The position numbers and the translations under genes were made by a program. From Mycolicibacterium palauense (GTDB taxonomy: Bacteria > Actinomycetota > Actinomycetes > Mycobacteriales > Mycobacteriaceae), in the NCBI RefSeq assembly GCF_002592005.1, contig NZ_NVQF01000029.1, forward strand, positions 1 to 64,000: DNA of 64,000 nt. Reading direction: 5' to 3'. This document shows positions 40,668-51,716 of the stretch, piece after piece. Below the pieces are notes generated by a model that saw only the letters and a program-made list of their open reading frames with translations, made no database searches and was not told the DNA's origin. The first letter of the stretch is position 1; each line of letters begins with the position of its first letter.

Positions 40668-41019
40668 CCGCCCGCGCCGCACGGTGCTGGCATTGGTCGG
40701 CGGCACCGCCGTGGCCGGTGCGACGCTGTTGGGCGCCGCTCCCCTGGCGGCCGCCGAGCCGCCGGTCCCGCCGCCGTGCTCGGCCGCCGAGCTGGCCCGC
40801 GTGATGTCCGGCGTCACCTTCGAGACGTCGAACTACCTGACCACCCACCCGGCGGTCAACGACTTCTTCACCGGCCTCAAGGGCCAGCCCAAGGACCAGA
40901 TCGGGCCACAGGTCCGCATCTACCTCGACGCCAACCCCACGGTCAAAGCCGACCTGCAGCGCATCCGGCAGCCCGCCGCCGACTTCCACCAGCGCTGCGG
41001 GGTCCCGCCGGTGCCCTGA
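40615..41019 (+). CDS. Haemophore-like (MHB) secreted heme-binding protein
   Basis: A 134-residue exported protein. After the repeated MSPPVR units come twin basic residues and a hydrophobic segment (TVLALVGGTAVAGATLLGAA) with cleavage near AAA-EPP at 45-48. The mature domain (CSAAELARVMSGV, YLTTHPAVNDFF, IRQPAADFHQRCG) has the two disulfide cysteines and helical pattern of mycobacterial haemophore family proteins such as Rv0203 relatives. It probably binds heme or a similar ligand outside the cytoplasmic membrane. Start at 40615, 40633 or 40651 cannot be distinguished; AAGGAG favours 40615. Confidence 0.8.
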   Translation: MSPPVRMSPPVRMSPPARRPRRTVLALVGGTAVAGATLLGAAPLAAAEPPVPPPCSAAELARVMSGVTFETSNYLTTHPAVNDFFTGLKGQPKDQIGPQVRIYLDANPTVKADLQRIRQPAADFHQRCGVPPVP

Positions 41020-41101
41020 CCGCACCGGCGGGTGACCGACACCCCTGGCCCCCGTCGATGGTGACCTTCGTCACTACCGGTGTGGACGGCGCCGGCGAAC
41101 C

Positions 41102-42990
<1,889 letters not shown>

Positions 42991-42994
<4 letters not shown>

Positions 42995-43995
42995 CCGACA
43001 CCAGAACCGATTCGACGCCCGACACCACCGAGCTGCGCCGCGGCCTGCTGGCCGACATGATCCGGGTCCGGCGCATGGAGGAGAAGTGCGCAGAGCTCTA
43101 CAGCGCGGCCAAGATTCGCGGTTTCCTGCACCTCTACGTCGGTGAGGAGGCGGTGGCCGCCGGGTCGCTGCGCGCGCTGGGACCCGAGGACGCCGTGGTG
43201 GCCACCTACCGCGAGCACGCACACGCCCTGCTGCGCGGCATCCCGATGACCTCGATCATGGCCGAGATGTTCGGCAAGCAGGAGGGCTGCTCGCGCGGGC
43301 GGGGCGGTTCGATGCACCTGTTCGACGAGCGCACCCGCTTCTACGGCGGCAACGCCATCGTCGCCGGCGGGCTGCCGCTGGCCGTCGGGCTGGGCCTGGC
43401 CGAAGCGCAGCAGAACCGAAACCGGGTCACCGCCTGCTACTTCGGCGACGGCGCGGTGGCCGAGGGCGCCTTCCACGAATCGCTGAACATGGCCGCGCTG
43501 TGGCAGCTGCCGGTGCTGTTCTGCTGCGAGAACAACCTCTACGCCATGGGCACCGCGCTCGAGCGCGCCCAGTCCCAGACCGACCTGAGCGCCAAGGCCG
43601 CCGCCTACCGGGTGCCCACCCAGGTCGTCGACGGCATGGACGTCGAGGCCTGTCACCGCGCCGCCGGCGAGGCCGCCGAACACATCCGCGACCACGGCGG
43701 CCCGTTCTTCCTGGAGTTCCGCACCTACCGGTTCCGCGCGCACTCGATGTTCGACCCCGAGCTCTACCGGGACAAATCCGAAGTGGCGCAATGGAAAGAG
43801 CGTGACCCGATCACCACGTTCACCGAGACGTGCCTGCGCGAGGGCACCCTGAACGCCGACGACGTCGCCGCCCTGGAGGCCGCCGCCGACACCGAGATCG
43901 ACGACGCGGTGGCCTACGCCGAGGCCGGGACCTGGGAGGCCGTCGAGGATCTGCACCGCGACGTCATGACACCCCAACCGGAGCACGCATCGTGA
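42991..43995 (+). CDS. 2-oxoacid/acetoin dehydrogenase E1 alpha subunit
   Basis: A 334-residue thiamine diphosphate-dependent E1 alpha subunit. The ThDP motif starts [18 protein letters not shown] and ends [43 protein letters not shown] and [15 protein letters not shown] are typical of the pyruvate/acetoin dehydrogenase branch. GTG 42991 overlaps the ligase stop. It pairs with the beta subunit to decarboxylate a 2-oxoacid or cleave acetoin, passing the acyl group to lipoyl-E2. Confidence 0.88.
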
Positions 43996-44969
43996 AAACC
44001 ACCTACCGCACCGCCGTCCACGACGCCATGCGCGACGCCCTGCGCGACGACCCCCGCGTGGTGCTGATGGGCGAGGACGTCGGCCGCTACGGCGGCACCT
44101 ACGCCGCCTCCAAGGGCCTGCTGGAGGAGTTCGGCCCCGACCGCATCCGCGACACCCCGCTCTCGGAGCTGGGCTTCGTCGGCGTCGGCATCGGTGCCGC
44201 GCTCGGCGGGCTGCGCCCCATCGTCGAGGTGATGACCGTCAACTTCAGCCTGCTGGCGCTGGACCAGATCGTCAACACCGCGGCCGCCCTGCGCCACATG
44301 TCCGGCGGGCAGTTCTCGGTGCCGCTGGTGGTGCGGATGGCCACCGGCGCCGGACGGCAGCTGGCCGCCCAGCACTCGCACAGCCTGGAGGGCTGGTACG
44401 CCCACATCCCGGGGATCACCGTGCTGGCCCCGGCCACCGTCGCCGACGCCTACGGCATGCTGGGGCCCGCGCTGGCCGACCCCGACCCGGTGGTCATCTT
44501 CGAGCACGTCACGCTGTACAACACCGCGGTGGACACCGACACGCTGGTGCCCACCGACATCAGCCGCGCGGCGATCCGCCGGCCCGGGACCGACGCCACG
44601 CTGATCACCTACGGGGGCAGCCTGCCCAAGGTGCTCGATGCCGCCGACCAGCTCGCCGTCGACGGAATCGACTGCGAGGTGCTCGATCTGCGGGTGCTGC
44701 GCCCGCTCGACGATGCCACCATCCTGGAGTCGGTGGCCCGCACCCACCGCGCGGTGATCGTCGACGAGGCCTGGCGCACCGGCAGTCTGGCCGGCGAGAT
44801 CAGCGCCCGCATCGCCGAGCGGGCGTTCTACGACCTCGACGCCCCGGTGGCCCGGGTGTGCACCGAGGAGGTCCCGATCCCCTACGCCAAACACCTCGAG
44901 ACCGCCGCCCTGCCACAGACCCCGGCGATCGTCGACGCGGTGCGCGCACTGTTCGGGGACGGCTCATGA
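43992..44969 (+). CDS. 2-oxoacid/acetoin dehydrogenase E1 beta subunit
   Basis: A 325-residue E1 beta subunit (transketolase C-like). [59 protein letters not shown] and the C-terminal [12 protein letters not shown] are conserved E1 beta segments. GTG 43992 overlaps the alpha stop by 4 bp, and the E2 gene overlaps its own stop by ATGA, so E1 and E2 are made together as a complex. Confidence 0.88.
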   Translation: MKTTYRTAVHDAMRDALRDDPRVVLMGEDVGRYGGTYAASKGLLEEFGPDRIRDTPLSELGFVGVGIGAALGGLRPIVEVMTVNFSLLALDQIVNTAAALRHMSGGQFSVPLVVRMATGAGRQLAAQHSHSLEGWYAHIPGITVLAPATVADAYGMLGPALADPDPVVIFEHVTLYNTAVDTDTLVPTDISRAAIRRPGTDATLITYGGSLPKVLDAADQLAVDGIDCEVLDLRVLRPLDDATILESVARTHRAVIVDEAWRTGSLAGEISARIAERAFYDLDAPVARVCTEEVPIPYAKHLETAALPQTPAIVDAVRALFGDGS

Positions 44970-46273
44970 TCGAGTTCACGATGCCCTCGCTGGGCTCCGA
45001 TATGGACGAGGGGTGCCTGGACGAGTGGCTCGTCAAACCCGGTGACACCGTGGAGCGCGGCCAGGTCGTGGCGGTGGTGGAAACCACCAAGGCGGCCGTG
45101 GAGGTCGAATGCTGGCACGCGGGCATCGTCGACGAGCTGCTCGTCCAGGTGGGCCAAACCGTGTCCGTCGGGGCGCCGATGGCGCGGCTGCGCGAGACCG
45201 GGGACGGCGAACCGGCTTCGGTCCCGGCCGCATCGGCGGCTTCTGCGGCGTCTGGGGCCACTGGGTCCACCGGGGCCTCCGGGCCGGCCGCCGCCCGCGC
45301 GCCGCGTCAACCCCGCCCCGCCCCCATGACCGCGCCGCCGGGCCGGCGACGCGAGACCACGCCAACACACCGTCGCTGGATCTCCCCGGCGGCCCGGCGC
45401 GCCGCGGCCACCCTCGGCGTCGACGTCGAAGCGCTGACCGGCACCGGCCCGCAGGGCTCCATCGTCATCGCCGACGTGGAACGCGCGGCGACGGCGGCCC
45501 CGGCCGCGCCGGCCGCCGCACCCTCGGCCCCGTCCAGCACGGCGGCCAGCACGGCGGACGGCAGGGCGGCCACCAAGTCGGCCGCCGCCCGCGCCGCCGA
45601 GCGGGGCGCAGCCATGCGCAAGTCCATCGCGGCGGCCATGGCCCGCTCCAAACGCGAGATCCCGCACTACTACCTGTCCAAGGAGATCAAGCTCGACACC
45701 GCGCTGGGCTGGCTGGCCGAGCGCAACGCCGGGCGGCCGATCACCGAGCTGGTGCTGCCGGCGGCGCTGCAGCTCAAGGCCGTCGCGGTGGCCGCCCAGC
45801 GGTTCGGCGAGTTCAACGGGTTCTGGCGCGACGACCAGTTCGTCCCGGCCTCGGGAGTCCATGTGGGAGTGGCGATCTCGCTGCGCGGCGGCGGTCTGGT
45901 GGCCCCCGCCCTGCACGACGTCGCCGAGAAGCCGCTGGAGCTGGTGATGGCCGACCTGACCGACCTGGTGGCCCGCGCCCGCGCCGGATCGCTGCGCAGC
46001 TCGGAGTTCTCCGACCCCACCATCACCGTCACCAACCTCGGCGACAACGGCGTGGACACCGTCTTCGGGGTCATCTACCCGCCGCAGGTCGCGCTCGTGG
46101 GCATGGGCACCCCCGCCCCTCGGGTGTGTGCGGTCGACGGGGGCATCCGCATCGCCACCACCATGCAGCTGACCCTGGCCGCCGACCACCGCGCCTCCGA
46201 CGGCCACCGCGGCGCCCAGTTCCTCACCGCCATCGACCAATTGCTGGCCCAACCCGACGTTCTGGAGAAGTGA
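44966..46273 (+). CDS. Dihydrolipoyl acyltransferase E2
   Basis: A 435-residue E2. A lipoyl domain at 1-75 has the lipoylated lysine in [11 protein letters not shown]. An Ala/Pro/Ser-rich linker follows, then a peripheral subunit-binding domain ([28 protein letters not shown]). The catalytic domain ends in the active-site [11 protein letters not shown] (HxxxDG). It passes the acyl group to CoA. No lipoamide dehydrogenase (E3) lies in the operon, so a housekeeping E3 must serve. An ACP gene begins 7 bp after the stop. Confidence 0.88.
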   Translation: MIEFTMPSLGSDMDEGCLDEWLVKPGDTVERGQVVAVVETTKAAVEVECWHAGIVDELLVQVGQTVSVGAPMARLRETGDGEPASVPAASAASAASGATGSTGASGPAAARAPRQPRPAPMTAPPGRRRETTPTHRRWISPAARRAAATLGVDVEALTGTGPQGSIVIADVERAATAAPAAPAAAPSAPSSTAASTADGRAATKSAAARAAERGAAMRKSIAAAMARSKREIPHYYLSKEIKLDTALGWLAERNAGRPITELVLPAALQLKAVAVAAQRFGEFNGFWRDDQFVPASGVHVGVAISLRGGGLVAPALHDVAEKPLELVMADLTDLVARARAGSLRSSEFSDPTITVTNLGDNGVDTVFGVIYPPQVALVGMGTPAPRVCAVDGGIRIATTMQLTLAADHRASDGHRGAQFLTAIDQLLAQPDVLEK

Positions 46274-46280
46274 GCGACGC

Positions 46281-46526
46281 ATGACGACCTCGACATCCAC
46301 CCGCGACGCCGTGCTGTCGGTGCTGACCACCATCGCCCCGGAGGTGGAGCCCGACGAGATCGACGACGACGCGCCGCTGCGCGACCAGGTCGACCTCGAC
46401 TCGATGGACTGGCTGAACTTCTTCCTCGGCGTGCATCGGCGCCTCAACGTGGAGATCCCCGAGTCGGCCTACGCCAACCTGCACACCCTGGCCGACGTCG
46501 TGGCCTACGTCGACGGCCACTCCTGA
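46281..46526 (+). CDS. Free-standing acyl carrier protein
   Basis: An 81-residue acidic ACP. The phosphopantetheine attachment serine is Ser41 in VDLDSMDWLNF, with the usual helix II and III that follow (LNVEIPESAYANLHTLADVVAYV). It belongs to the ACP group found with specialised acyl pathways rather than fatty-acid synthase AcpM. It sits 7 bp after E2, 183 bp before an acyl-AMP ligase, a position suggesting that the acyl group made or activated here is handed to a carrier protein. Confidence 0.85.
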   Translation: MTTSTSTRDAVLSVLTTIAPEVEPDEIDDDAPLRDQVDLDSMDWLNFFLGVHRRLNVEIPESAYANLHTLADVVAYVDGHS

Positions 46527-46709
46527 GGCGACAAGCGGCCGATATCCGCGGAAACCACCGCACCGGCGGGTAGCCTTACCCGCGGTTGACCCCACAGCCA
46601 TCCGGCCACGTACGGCGGCGTCGCACTCGCCCCGCCGCAGGAGTTGTGAACTCCCCGCGTGGGCCGTCCTGTTCAGTTGTGCTCCGGCAGACGCCAGAGG
46701 GGTCCGTTC

Positions 46710-48344
46710 TTGAGTCGCTTCACCGACACCATGTTCGCCAACGCGCACACCACCAGCAAGGGGCTGGTCACCGGGGAGCCGGGCACCCCGGTGCGGCACA
46801 CCTGGCTTCAGGTCCACGAACGTGCCCGCCGCATCGCGGGCGGTCTGGCCGACGCGGGCGTCGGCCACGGCGACGCCGTGGCCGTACTGGCCGGCGCCCC
46901 GGTCGAGATCGCCCCGGCCGCCCAGGGCATCTGGATGCGCGGGGCCAGCCTGACCATGCTGCACCAGCCCACTCCGCGAACCGATCTGCAGCGCTGGGCC
47001 GAGGAGACCACCGCGGTGGTGCGGATGATCGACTCCAAGACCGTGGTCATCTCCGAGCCGTTCCTGGCCGCCGCGCCGGTCCTGGAGGGGCTGGGCCTGC
47101 AGGTGTCGGTGATCGCCGACCTGCTCGGGAACGCACCCGCCGATCCGCTGGACACCGCCGACGACGACCTGGCGTTGCTGCAGTTGACCTCGGGCTCAAC
47201 GGGTTCACCCAAGGCGGTACGGATCAGCCACGCCAACGTGGTGGCCAACGCCGAGGCGATGACGATCGGCTGCGATTTCGACATCGACACCGATGTCATC
47301 GTCAGCTGGCTGCCGTGCTTCCACGACATGGGGATGACGGGATACCTGACGGTGCCGATGTACTTCGGGGCCGAGCTGGTCAAGGTCACGCCGATGGACT
47401 TCCTGCACGATACGTTGTTGTGGGCCAGGCTCATCGACAAGTACAAGGGCACCATGACGGCGGCCCCGAACTTCGCCTACAACCTGTTCGCCAAGCGGTT
47501 GCGCCGACAGGCCGTGCCGGGCGAGTTCGACCTGTCCTCGTTGCGCTGGGCGCTGTCGGGCTCCGAGCAGGTCGACCCCGACGACGTCGAGGATCTCTGC
47601 GAGGCCGGCGCACCCTTCGGGCTGCGGCGCGAGGCGGTCATCCCCGCCTACGGCATGGCCGAGACCACGGTGGCCGTATCGTTCTCCGCGTGCGGGGCCG
47701 GGATGACCGTCGACACGGTGGACGCGGACCTGCTCTCGGCGCTGCACCGCGCAGTGCCCGCCACCCGCGGACGGACCCGCCGCCTGGTGTCCCTGGGCAA
47801 GCCGCTGAACGGGTTGCAGCTGCGCATCGTCGACGAGGACGGCGCCCAGGTGCCCACGCGCGCCGTCGGTGTCATCGAGGTGCGGGGCGCCTCCGTGACC
47901 ACCGGCTACACCACCGAAGCCGGGTTCGTCGGCGCGCAGAACGAGTGCGGCTGGTATGACACCGGCGACCTCGGCTACCTCACCGAGGACGGCGACGTGG
48001 TGGTCTGCGGACGGCTCAAGGACGTCATCATCATGGGTGGGCGCAACATCTACCCGACCGACATCGAACGCGCCGCCGCGCGGGTCGACGGAGTCCGGCC
48101 CGGTTGCGCCGTCGCGGTACGCCTCGACGCGGGGCTGACGCGCGAATCGTTCGCGGTCACGGTCGAATCCAGGGCGTGGCCAGACGGCGGGGAAATGCGC
48201 CGCATCGAACGCCAGGTGGCCCACGAGGTGGTCGCCGAGGTCGGCGTCCGGCCGCGCAACGTGGTGGTGCTGCAGGTGGGCATGATCCCGAAGACACCGT
48301 CGGGGAAGCTCCGCCGCGCGCACGCCCTGGCGCTGTTCGGCTGA
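46710..48344 (+). CDS. Fatty acyl-AMP ligase (FadD33/MbtM-like)
   Basis: About 544 residues. Adenylation motifs [58 protein letters not shown] and the C-terminal [12 protein letters not shown]. The WLPxxHDMG and [12 protein letters not shown] segments are typical of fatty acyl-AMP ligases that load carrier proteins, as in mycobacterial MbtM. TTG 46710 is preferred because GAGGGG precedes it at proper spacing; earlier GTG starts lack one. It lies just after the ACP gene, its probable acceptor. Confidence 0.82.
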   Translation: MSRFTDTMFANAHTTSKGLVTGEPGTPVRHTWLQVHERARRIAGGLADAGVGHGDAVAVLAGAPVEIAPAAQGIWMRGASLTMLHQPTPRTDLQRWAEETTAVVRMIDSKTVVISEPFLAAAPVLEGLGLQVSVIADLLGNAPADPLDTADDDLALLQLTSGSTGSPKAVRISHANVVANAEAMTIGCDFDIDTDVIVSWLPCFHDMGMTGYLTVPMYFGAELVKVTPMDFLHDTLLWARLIDKYKGTMTAAPNFAYNLFAKRLRRQAVPGEFDLSSLRWALSGSEQVDPDDVEDLCEAGAPFGLRREAVIPAYGMAETTVAVSFSACGAGMTVDTVDADLLSALHRAVPATRGRTRRLVSLGKPLNGLQLRIVDEDGAQVPTRAVGVIEVRGASVTTGYTTEAGFVGAQNECGWYDTGDLGYLTEDGDVVVCGRLKDVIIMGGRNIYPTDIERAAARVDGVRPGCAVAVRLDAGLTRESFAVTVESRAWPDGGEMRRIERQVAHEVVAEVGVRPRNVVVLQVGMIPKTPSGKLRRAHALALFG

Positions 48345-48378
48345 GTCATCGCCGCCCGAGAGTACATTTGGGCCCACG

Positions 48379-49185
48379 ATGACCGAGTACGACGCCCAGC
48401 CGGGCCGGACGCCTCCGGCACCGCAGCTGACGGCCGGGCAGCTCCACGCTGACGACCTCGACCTCACCGCGGGGCTGGCGGGGGTGGCGGGTATCGTCGC
48501 CGGCGCCCGCGGCCTGTCGGAGATGCTCTGCGAGATAGCCGAATTCGCGGTCCGCGCGATTCCCGGGGCCGACGGCGCCGGGGTCACCGTGGTCCGGCCC
48601 GACCAGGACGCTCCGCACGCGGAAACCTGGTCGGCCACCGTCGACTTCGTCCGGGAGATCGACGCCCTGCAGTTCGGGGCCCTCGGCGAGGGACCGTGTC
48701 TGACCTGTATGCGATCGGGGCGGCCGACGGTCAGCGGCTCGCTCGGCGCCGACACGCGGTGGCCGCGGTTCGGCGGCCGGGTGGCACGCATGGACGTGCA
48801 TTCGGTGCTGGCACTGCCGCTGACGGTGGACGAGCGGATGACCGGAGCGCTCACCGCCTACGCCCGCACCCGCGACGCATTCGCCGAGCATGCGGTGCAG
48901 CTGGGTACCCAGTTCGCCGGGCCGGCCGCCGTCGCCGTCTACAACGCGCGGCTGCTGGACCGGGCCCGGGAGCGCACGGAGCAGCTGCGCCGGGCGCTGG
49001 ACAGCCGTGCGGTCATCGACCAGGCGATCGGCATCATCCGCGGCCGCAGCGGCGAGGACGCCGAGCAGGCGTTCGACCGGCTGACCCGGATCAGTCAGGC
49101 CGAGAACACCAAACTCAGCGTGGTGGCCGAGCGTCTGGTACAGGAGGCGGTGCGGCGCGCCCGCGCCGGCCGTTCCGCCGGCTGA
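48379..49185 (+). CDS. GAF and ANTAR domain-containing regulator
   Basis: A 268-residue protein. A GAF domain occupies about residues 40-190 (GADGAGVTVVRPD, GEGPCLTCMRSGRPTVSGSL, SVLALPLTVDERMTGALTAYA). A C-terminal ANTAR RNA-binding helix bundle (ALDSRAVIDQAIGIIRGRSGEDAEQAFDRLTRISQ, within 205-240) follows, with conserved small residues. ANTAR proteins act as antiterminators or bind RNA. Two cysteines in the GAF loop might sense redox state. It follows the acyl-AMP ligase by 34 bp. Confidence 0.9.
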   Translation: MTEYDAQPGRTPPAPQLTAGQLHADDLDLTAGLAGVAGIVAGARGLSEMLCEIAEFAVRAIPGADGAGVTVVRPDQDAPHAETWSATVDFVREIDALQFGALGEGPCLTCMRSGRPTVSGSLGADTRWPRFGGRVARMDVHSVLALPLTVDERMTGALTAYARTRDAFAEHAVQLGTQFAGPAAVAVYNARLLDRARERTEQLRRALDSRAVIDQAIGIIRGRSGEDAEQAFDRLTRISQAENTKLSVVAERLVQEAVRRARAGRSAG

Positions 49186-49203
49186 GCCGCCTGCGGCCGG
49201 GTC

Positions 49204-50070
49204 TCACCCGTAGATCGGCTGGCCGTCGTCGCCGATCTCGTAGCGCTCGACCCCGGACTGCACCCGCGGCGCGTCGGCACCCAGGGCCACCGCGATCTTG
49301 TTGCTCGCGTTGCGCATCACATCCAGCGTCAGCTCCACCGCCTCGGCGTCGCTGAAGTGCTCACGGACGTCGTCGGCGGGTTGGCCCACGGCGAACGGCG
49401 CCCAGATCAGCGCGTCGGCGTAGCGCAGCGCGGCCTTGTGCCGCTCGCTCAGCTGCGCCGAGGACTCGTAGTCGGCGATCTCGCCGTAGAGCATCTCCGA
49501 GCCGCCGGCGTCCAGCGCGCTGCCGTCGCGCAGCGACCGGCACAGCCGGCAGTTGTGTGCCGCCGCACCGCGCAGGCGCACCATTTCGCTGGTGACCGGG
49601 TCCAGTGCGTGCATCCGGGCGACGGTCGGCGCGAACCCGTTGAGCAGCAGATCGGCCGGGTCGCTGTCGTGATCCCAGCCTGCGCCCCCGCGCGGGGCGG
49701 CGATGCCGAGGGCGTCGAGCCCGGCGTAGGCGCGCGGGGCGAAGTCCGCGATGAACACCAGCGCGGCCGCCGCGAACGCCCGGTCCCCCAGGGCGCCGAC
49801 GAACGCCTCCCGCAGCTGCGGGGTCAGGGCCGAGACGTCGGCGGCGAACTGCTCGGCGAACTCGGTGACCGCCGGCCCGGCGCCACCGGTGCCCGCCTCG
49901 TCCTCGACGGGCAGCGGCGGCAGGCCGACGGTGGCCGCGCACACCCGCCGCACGGTCGCGTTGACCTCGGCCAGCCCCGCCGGAGACAGCGCCACCAGCG
50001 ACGACAGCTGCTCGACGGCCTCCCCGTCGGTCTCCGCACCGGACCCCGCGCCGGCCCCACCCTGGCTCAC
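49204..50070 (-). CDS. Carboxymuconolactone decarboxylase/AhpD-like protein
   Basis: About 288 residues. The AhpD-type CxxC pair lies in HNCRLCRSLRDGS, followed by ALRYADALIWAPF and NASNKIAVALG. The N-terminal half (ELSSLVALSPAGLAEVN to YAGLDALG) is an additional helical domain as in mycobacterial CMD-fold proteins. A role in peroxide defence or thiol redox chemistry is possible. GTG 50070 is chosen; the frame stays open to a GTG at 50118, and neither has a strong ribosome-binding site. Confidence 0.75.
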   Translation of the reverse strand: MSQGGAGAGSGAETDGEAVEQLSSLVALSPAGLAEVNATVRRVCAATVGLPPLPVEDEAGTGGAGPAVTEFAEQFAADVSALTPQLREAFVGALGDRAFAAAALVFIADFAPRAYAGLDALGIAAPRGGAGWDHDSDPADLLLNGFAPTVARMHALDPVTSEMVRLRGAAAHNCRLCRSLRDGSALDAGGSEMLYGEIADYESSAQLSERHKAALRYADALIWAPFAVGQPADDVREHFSDAEAVELTLDVMRNASNKIAVALGADAPRVQSGVERYEIGDDGQPIYG

Positions 50071-50207
50071 GGCGCGAGTGTATTGCCCCCACGGCACCGC
50101 GTACCTGGAAAAAGCCACGAAAAAGCCGCGAATAGCCCCCGAAAACCCCAGAAAAACCCTGAGAACCGGACGAGACCGGACCGGTGGCCGGGCCGCCCCG
50201 GCCCGGT

Positions 50208-50888
50208 TCAGCGCCGGATCGCCGCGTAGTAGCCCTCGATGTGCGCACGCACCAGCTCCGCCGCCTTGGCTCCGTGGCCCCGGGCGACGGCCTCCACGAT
50301 GTCGCGGTGTTCGCAGCGCAGGGTGGCCGCCGCCGCGGACCAGTCGCCCAGCTGTGGCACCCCCGCCATCACGTAGTCGTGGATGGAATCGCGCAGCGAG
50401 GCCATCATCGCCTCGACGACCACGTTGCCCGCCAGGCCCGCCAGCGCCACGTGGAAGGCCGCGTCGCGGCGCAGGAACTCCTCGGGGCTGAGCCCCTCGT
50501 CGTCCATCTCGGCCAGCATGGCGCGCACCTCGGCGAGATCGGCTCTGCGCGCCGCGGCCTCGCGCAACGCCCAGGACTCGAGCAGGACCCGGGTGCTGAC
50601 CAGGTCGGCGATCGGCAGGAACCGGGTGGCGATGTGCAGCCGCAGCGCCGCGCCGATCGAGGTCGCCGGGTCCGCGACGACGATGGCACCCGCCTCGGGG
50701 CCCGAGCCCACCGCGGTGCGCACCACCCCCATCGCCTCGAGGACGCGCAGAGCCTCGCGCACCGAGGAGCGGCTCACCGACAGGTCCTCGGCCAGGGCGC
50801 GCTCCCCCGGCAGCCGGTCGCCCACCGTCAGCGCGCCCGCGCTCAGGTCGTGTTCGATGCGTTGCAGGACGAGCTCGTGGGCGCGCAT
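50208..50888 (-). CDS. FadR/FCD family regulator of lutABC (LldR-like)
   Basis: A 226-residue GntR-type regulator. Winged helix LPGERALAEDLSVSRSSVREALRVLEAMGVVRT (within 25-60), FCD domain with metal-binding positions in FLRRDAAFHVALAGLAGN and RCEHRDIVEAV. It is divergent from lutA, and two TGTGGTC-N-GACCACA palindromes lie between. LldR/LutR-type FCD proteins repress lactate operons and are released by L-lactate. Confidence 0.88.
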   Translation of the reverse strand: MRAHELVLQRIEHDLSAGALTVGDRLPGERALAEDLSVSRSSVREALRVLEAMGVVRTAVGSGPEAGAIVVADPATSIGAALRLHIATRFLPIADLVSTRVLLESWALREAAARRADLAEVRAMLAEMDDEGLSPEEFLRRDAAFHVALAGLAGNVVVEAMMASLRDSIHDYVMAGVPQLGDWSAAAATLRCEHRDIVEAVARGHGAKAAELVRAHIEGYYAAIRR

Positions 50889-50914
50889 CCGGTCAGAATA
50901 CCCGCACGGGCGGC

Positions 50915-50951
50915 TGTGGTCCGACCACAGTGTTATTGTGGTCGGACCACA
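50915..50951. promoter_or_regulatory. Two FCD-regulator operators upstream of lutABC
   Basis: Two perfect 15-bp palindromes: TGTGGTC-C-GACCACA at 50915-50929 and TGTGGTC-G-GACCACA at 50937-50951, 22 bp apart (two helical turns). They fill the 84-bp gap between the regulator and lutA and contain the TGGTC-N-GACCA core of FadR/LldR sites. Confidence 0.8.
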
Positions 50952-50972
50952 GCCCGGACCCGTGGAGAAATC

Positions 50973-51716
50973 ATGCGAATCGCCCTGTTCGCCACCTGTC
51001 TGGCCGACGCGATGTTCCCGCAGGCGGCGATCGCGACGGTCACCCTGCTCGAGCGCCTCGGCCACGAGGTGGTGTTCCCCGCCCGCCAGACCTGCTGCGG
51101 CCAGATGCACGTCAACACCGGCTATCTCGACGAGGCGACCACCCTGGTGCGCCACCACGTCGAGGCCTTCGAGGGCGCCGAGGCGGTGGTCGCACCCTCG
51201 GGATCCTGCGTCGGGTCGGTGCGCCACCAGCACGCCATGGTGGCCCGCCGCGCCGGCGACACCGGACTGGCCGCCCGCGCCGAGGCGGTGGCCGCGCGCA
51301 CCTACGAACTGTCCGAACTGCTCGTCGACGTGCTCGGTGTCACCGACGTCGGCGCCTACTACCCGCACCGGGTGACCTACCACCCCACCTGCCATTCCCT
51401 GCGGATGCTGCGGGTCGGCGACAAACCCCTGCGACTGCTGCGGGCGGTGCGTGGGCTGACTCTGGAGGAACTGCCCGCCGCGGACTCCTGCTGCGGGTTC
51501 GGCGGCACGTTCGCCATCAAGAACGCCGACACCTCCACCGCGATGCTCGCCGACAAGATGGCCCACGTGATCGACACCGGCGCCGAGGTCTGCACCGCGG
51601 GCGACTCCTCGTGCCTGATGCACATCGGCGGCGGGCTCAGCCGCATCCGCTCCGGCGTGCGCACCGTGCACCTCGCCGAGATTCTGGCCGCCACCGAGCC
51701 GGCGGTCGCACGGTGA
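50973..51716 (+). CDS. lutA: L-lactate utilisation protein LutA (CCG-domain subunit)
   Basis: A 247-residue protein with two CCG (DUF224) cysteine domains, one around ARQTCCGQM (residues 37-45) and one around ADSCCGFGGTF (about 170), as in heterodisulfide reductase and glycolate oxidase subunits. It forms the LutABC complex with iron-sulfur LutB and LutC, oxidising L-lactate to pyruvate. ATG 50973 follows GGAGAAA. It is the first gene of a tight operon with two 4-bp overlaps. Confidence 0.9.
   Translation: MRIALFATCLADAMFPQAAIATVTLLERLGHEVVFPARQTCCGQMHVNTGYLDEATTLVRHHVEAFEGAEAVVAPSGSCVGSVRHQHAMVARRAGDTGLAARAEAVAARTYELSELLVDVLGVTDVGAYYPHRVTYHPTCHSLRMLRVGDKPLRLLRAVRGLTLEELPAADSCCGFGGTFAIKNADTSTAMLADKMAHVIDTGAEVCTAGDSSCLMHIGGGLSRIRSGVRTVHLAEILAATEPAVAR

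Noticed and set aside
41039..41101. Riboswitch or leader RNA before the AcsA-like gene
   Set aside because: The gap is short and shows no conserved riboswitch core or terminator/antiterminator pair that I can recognise.
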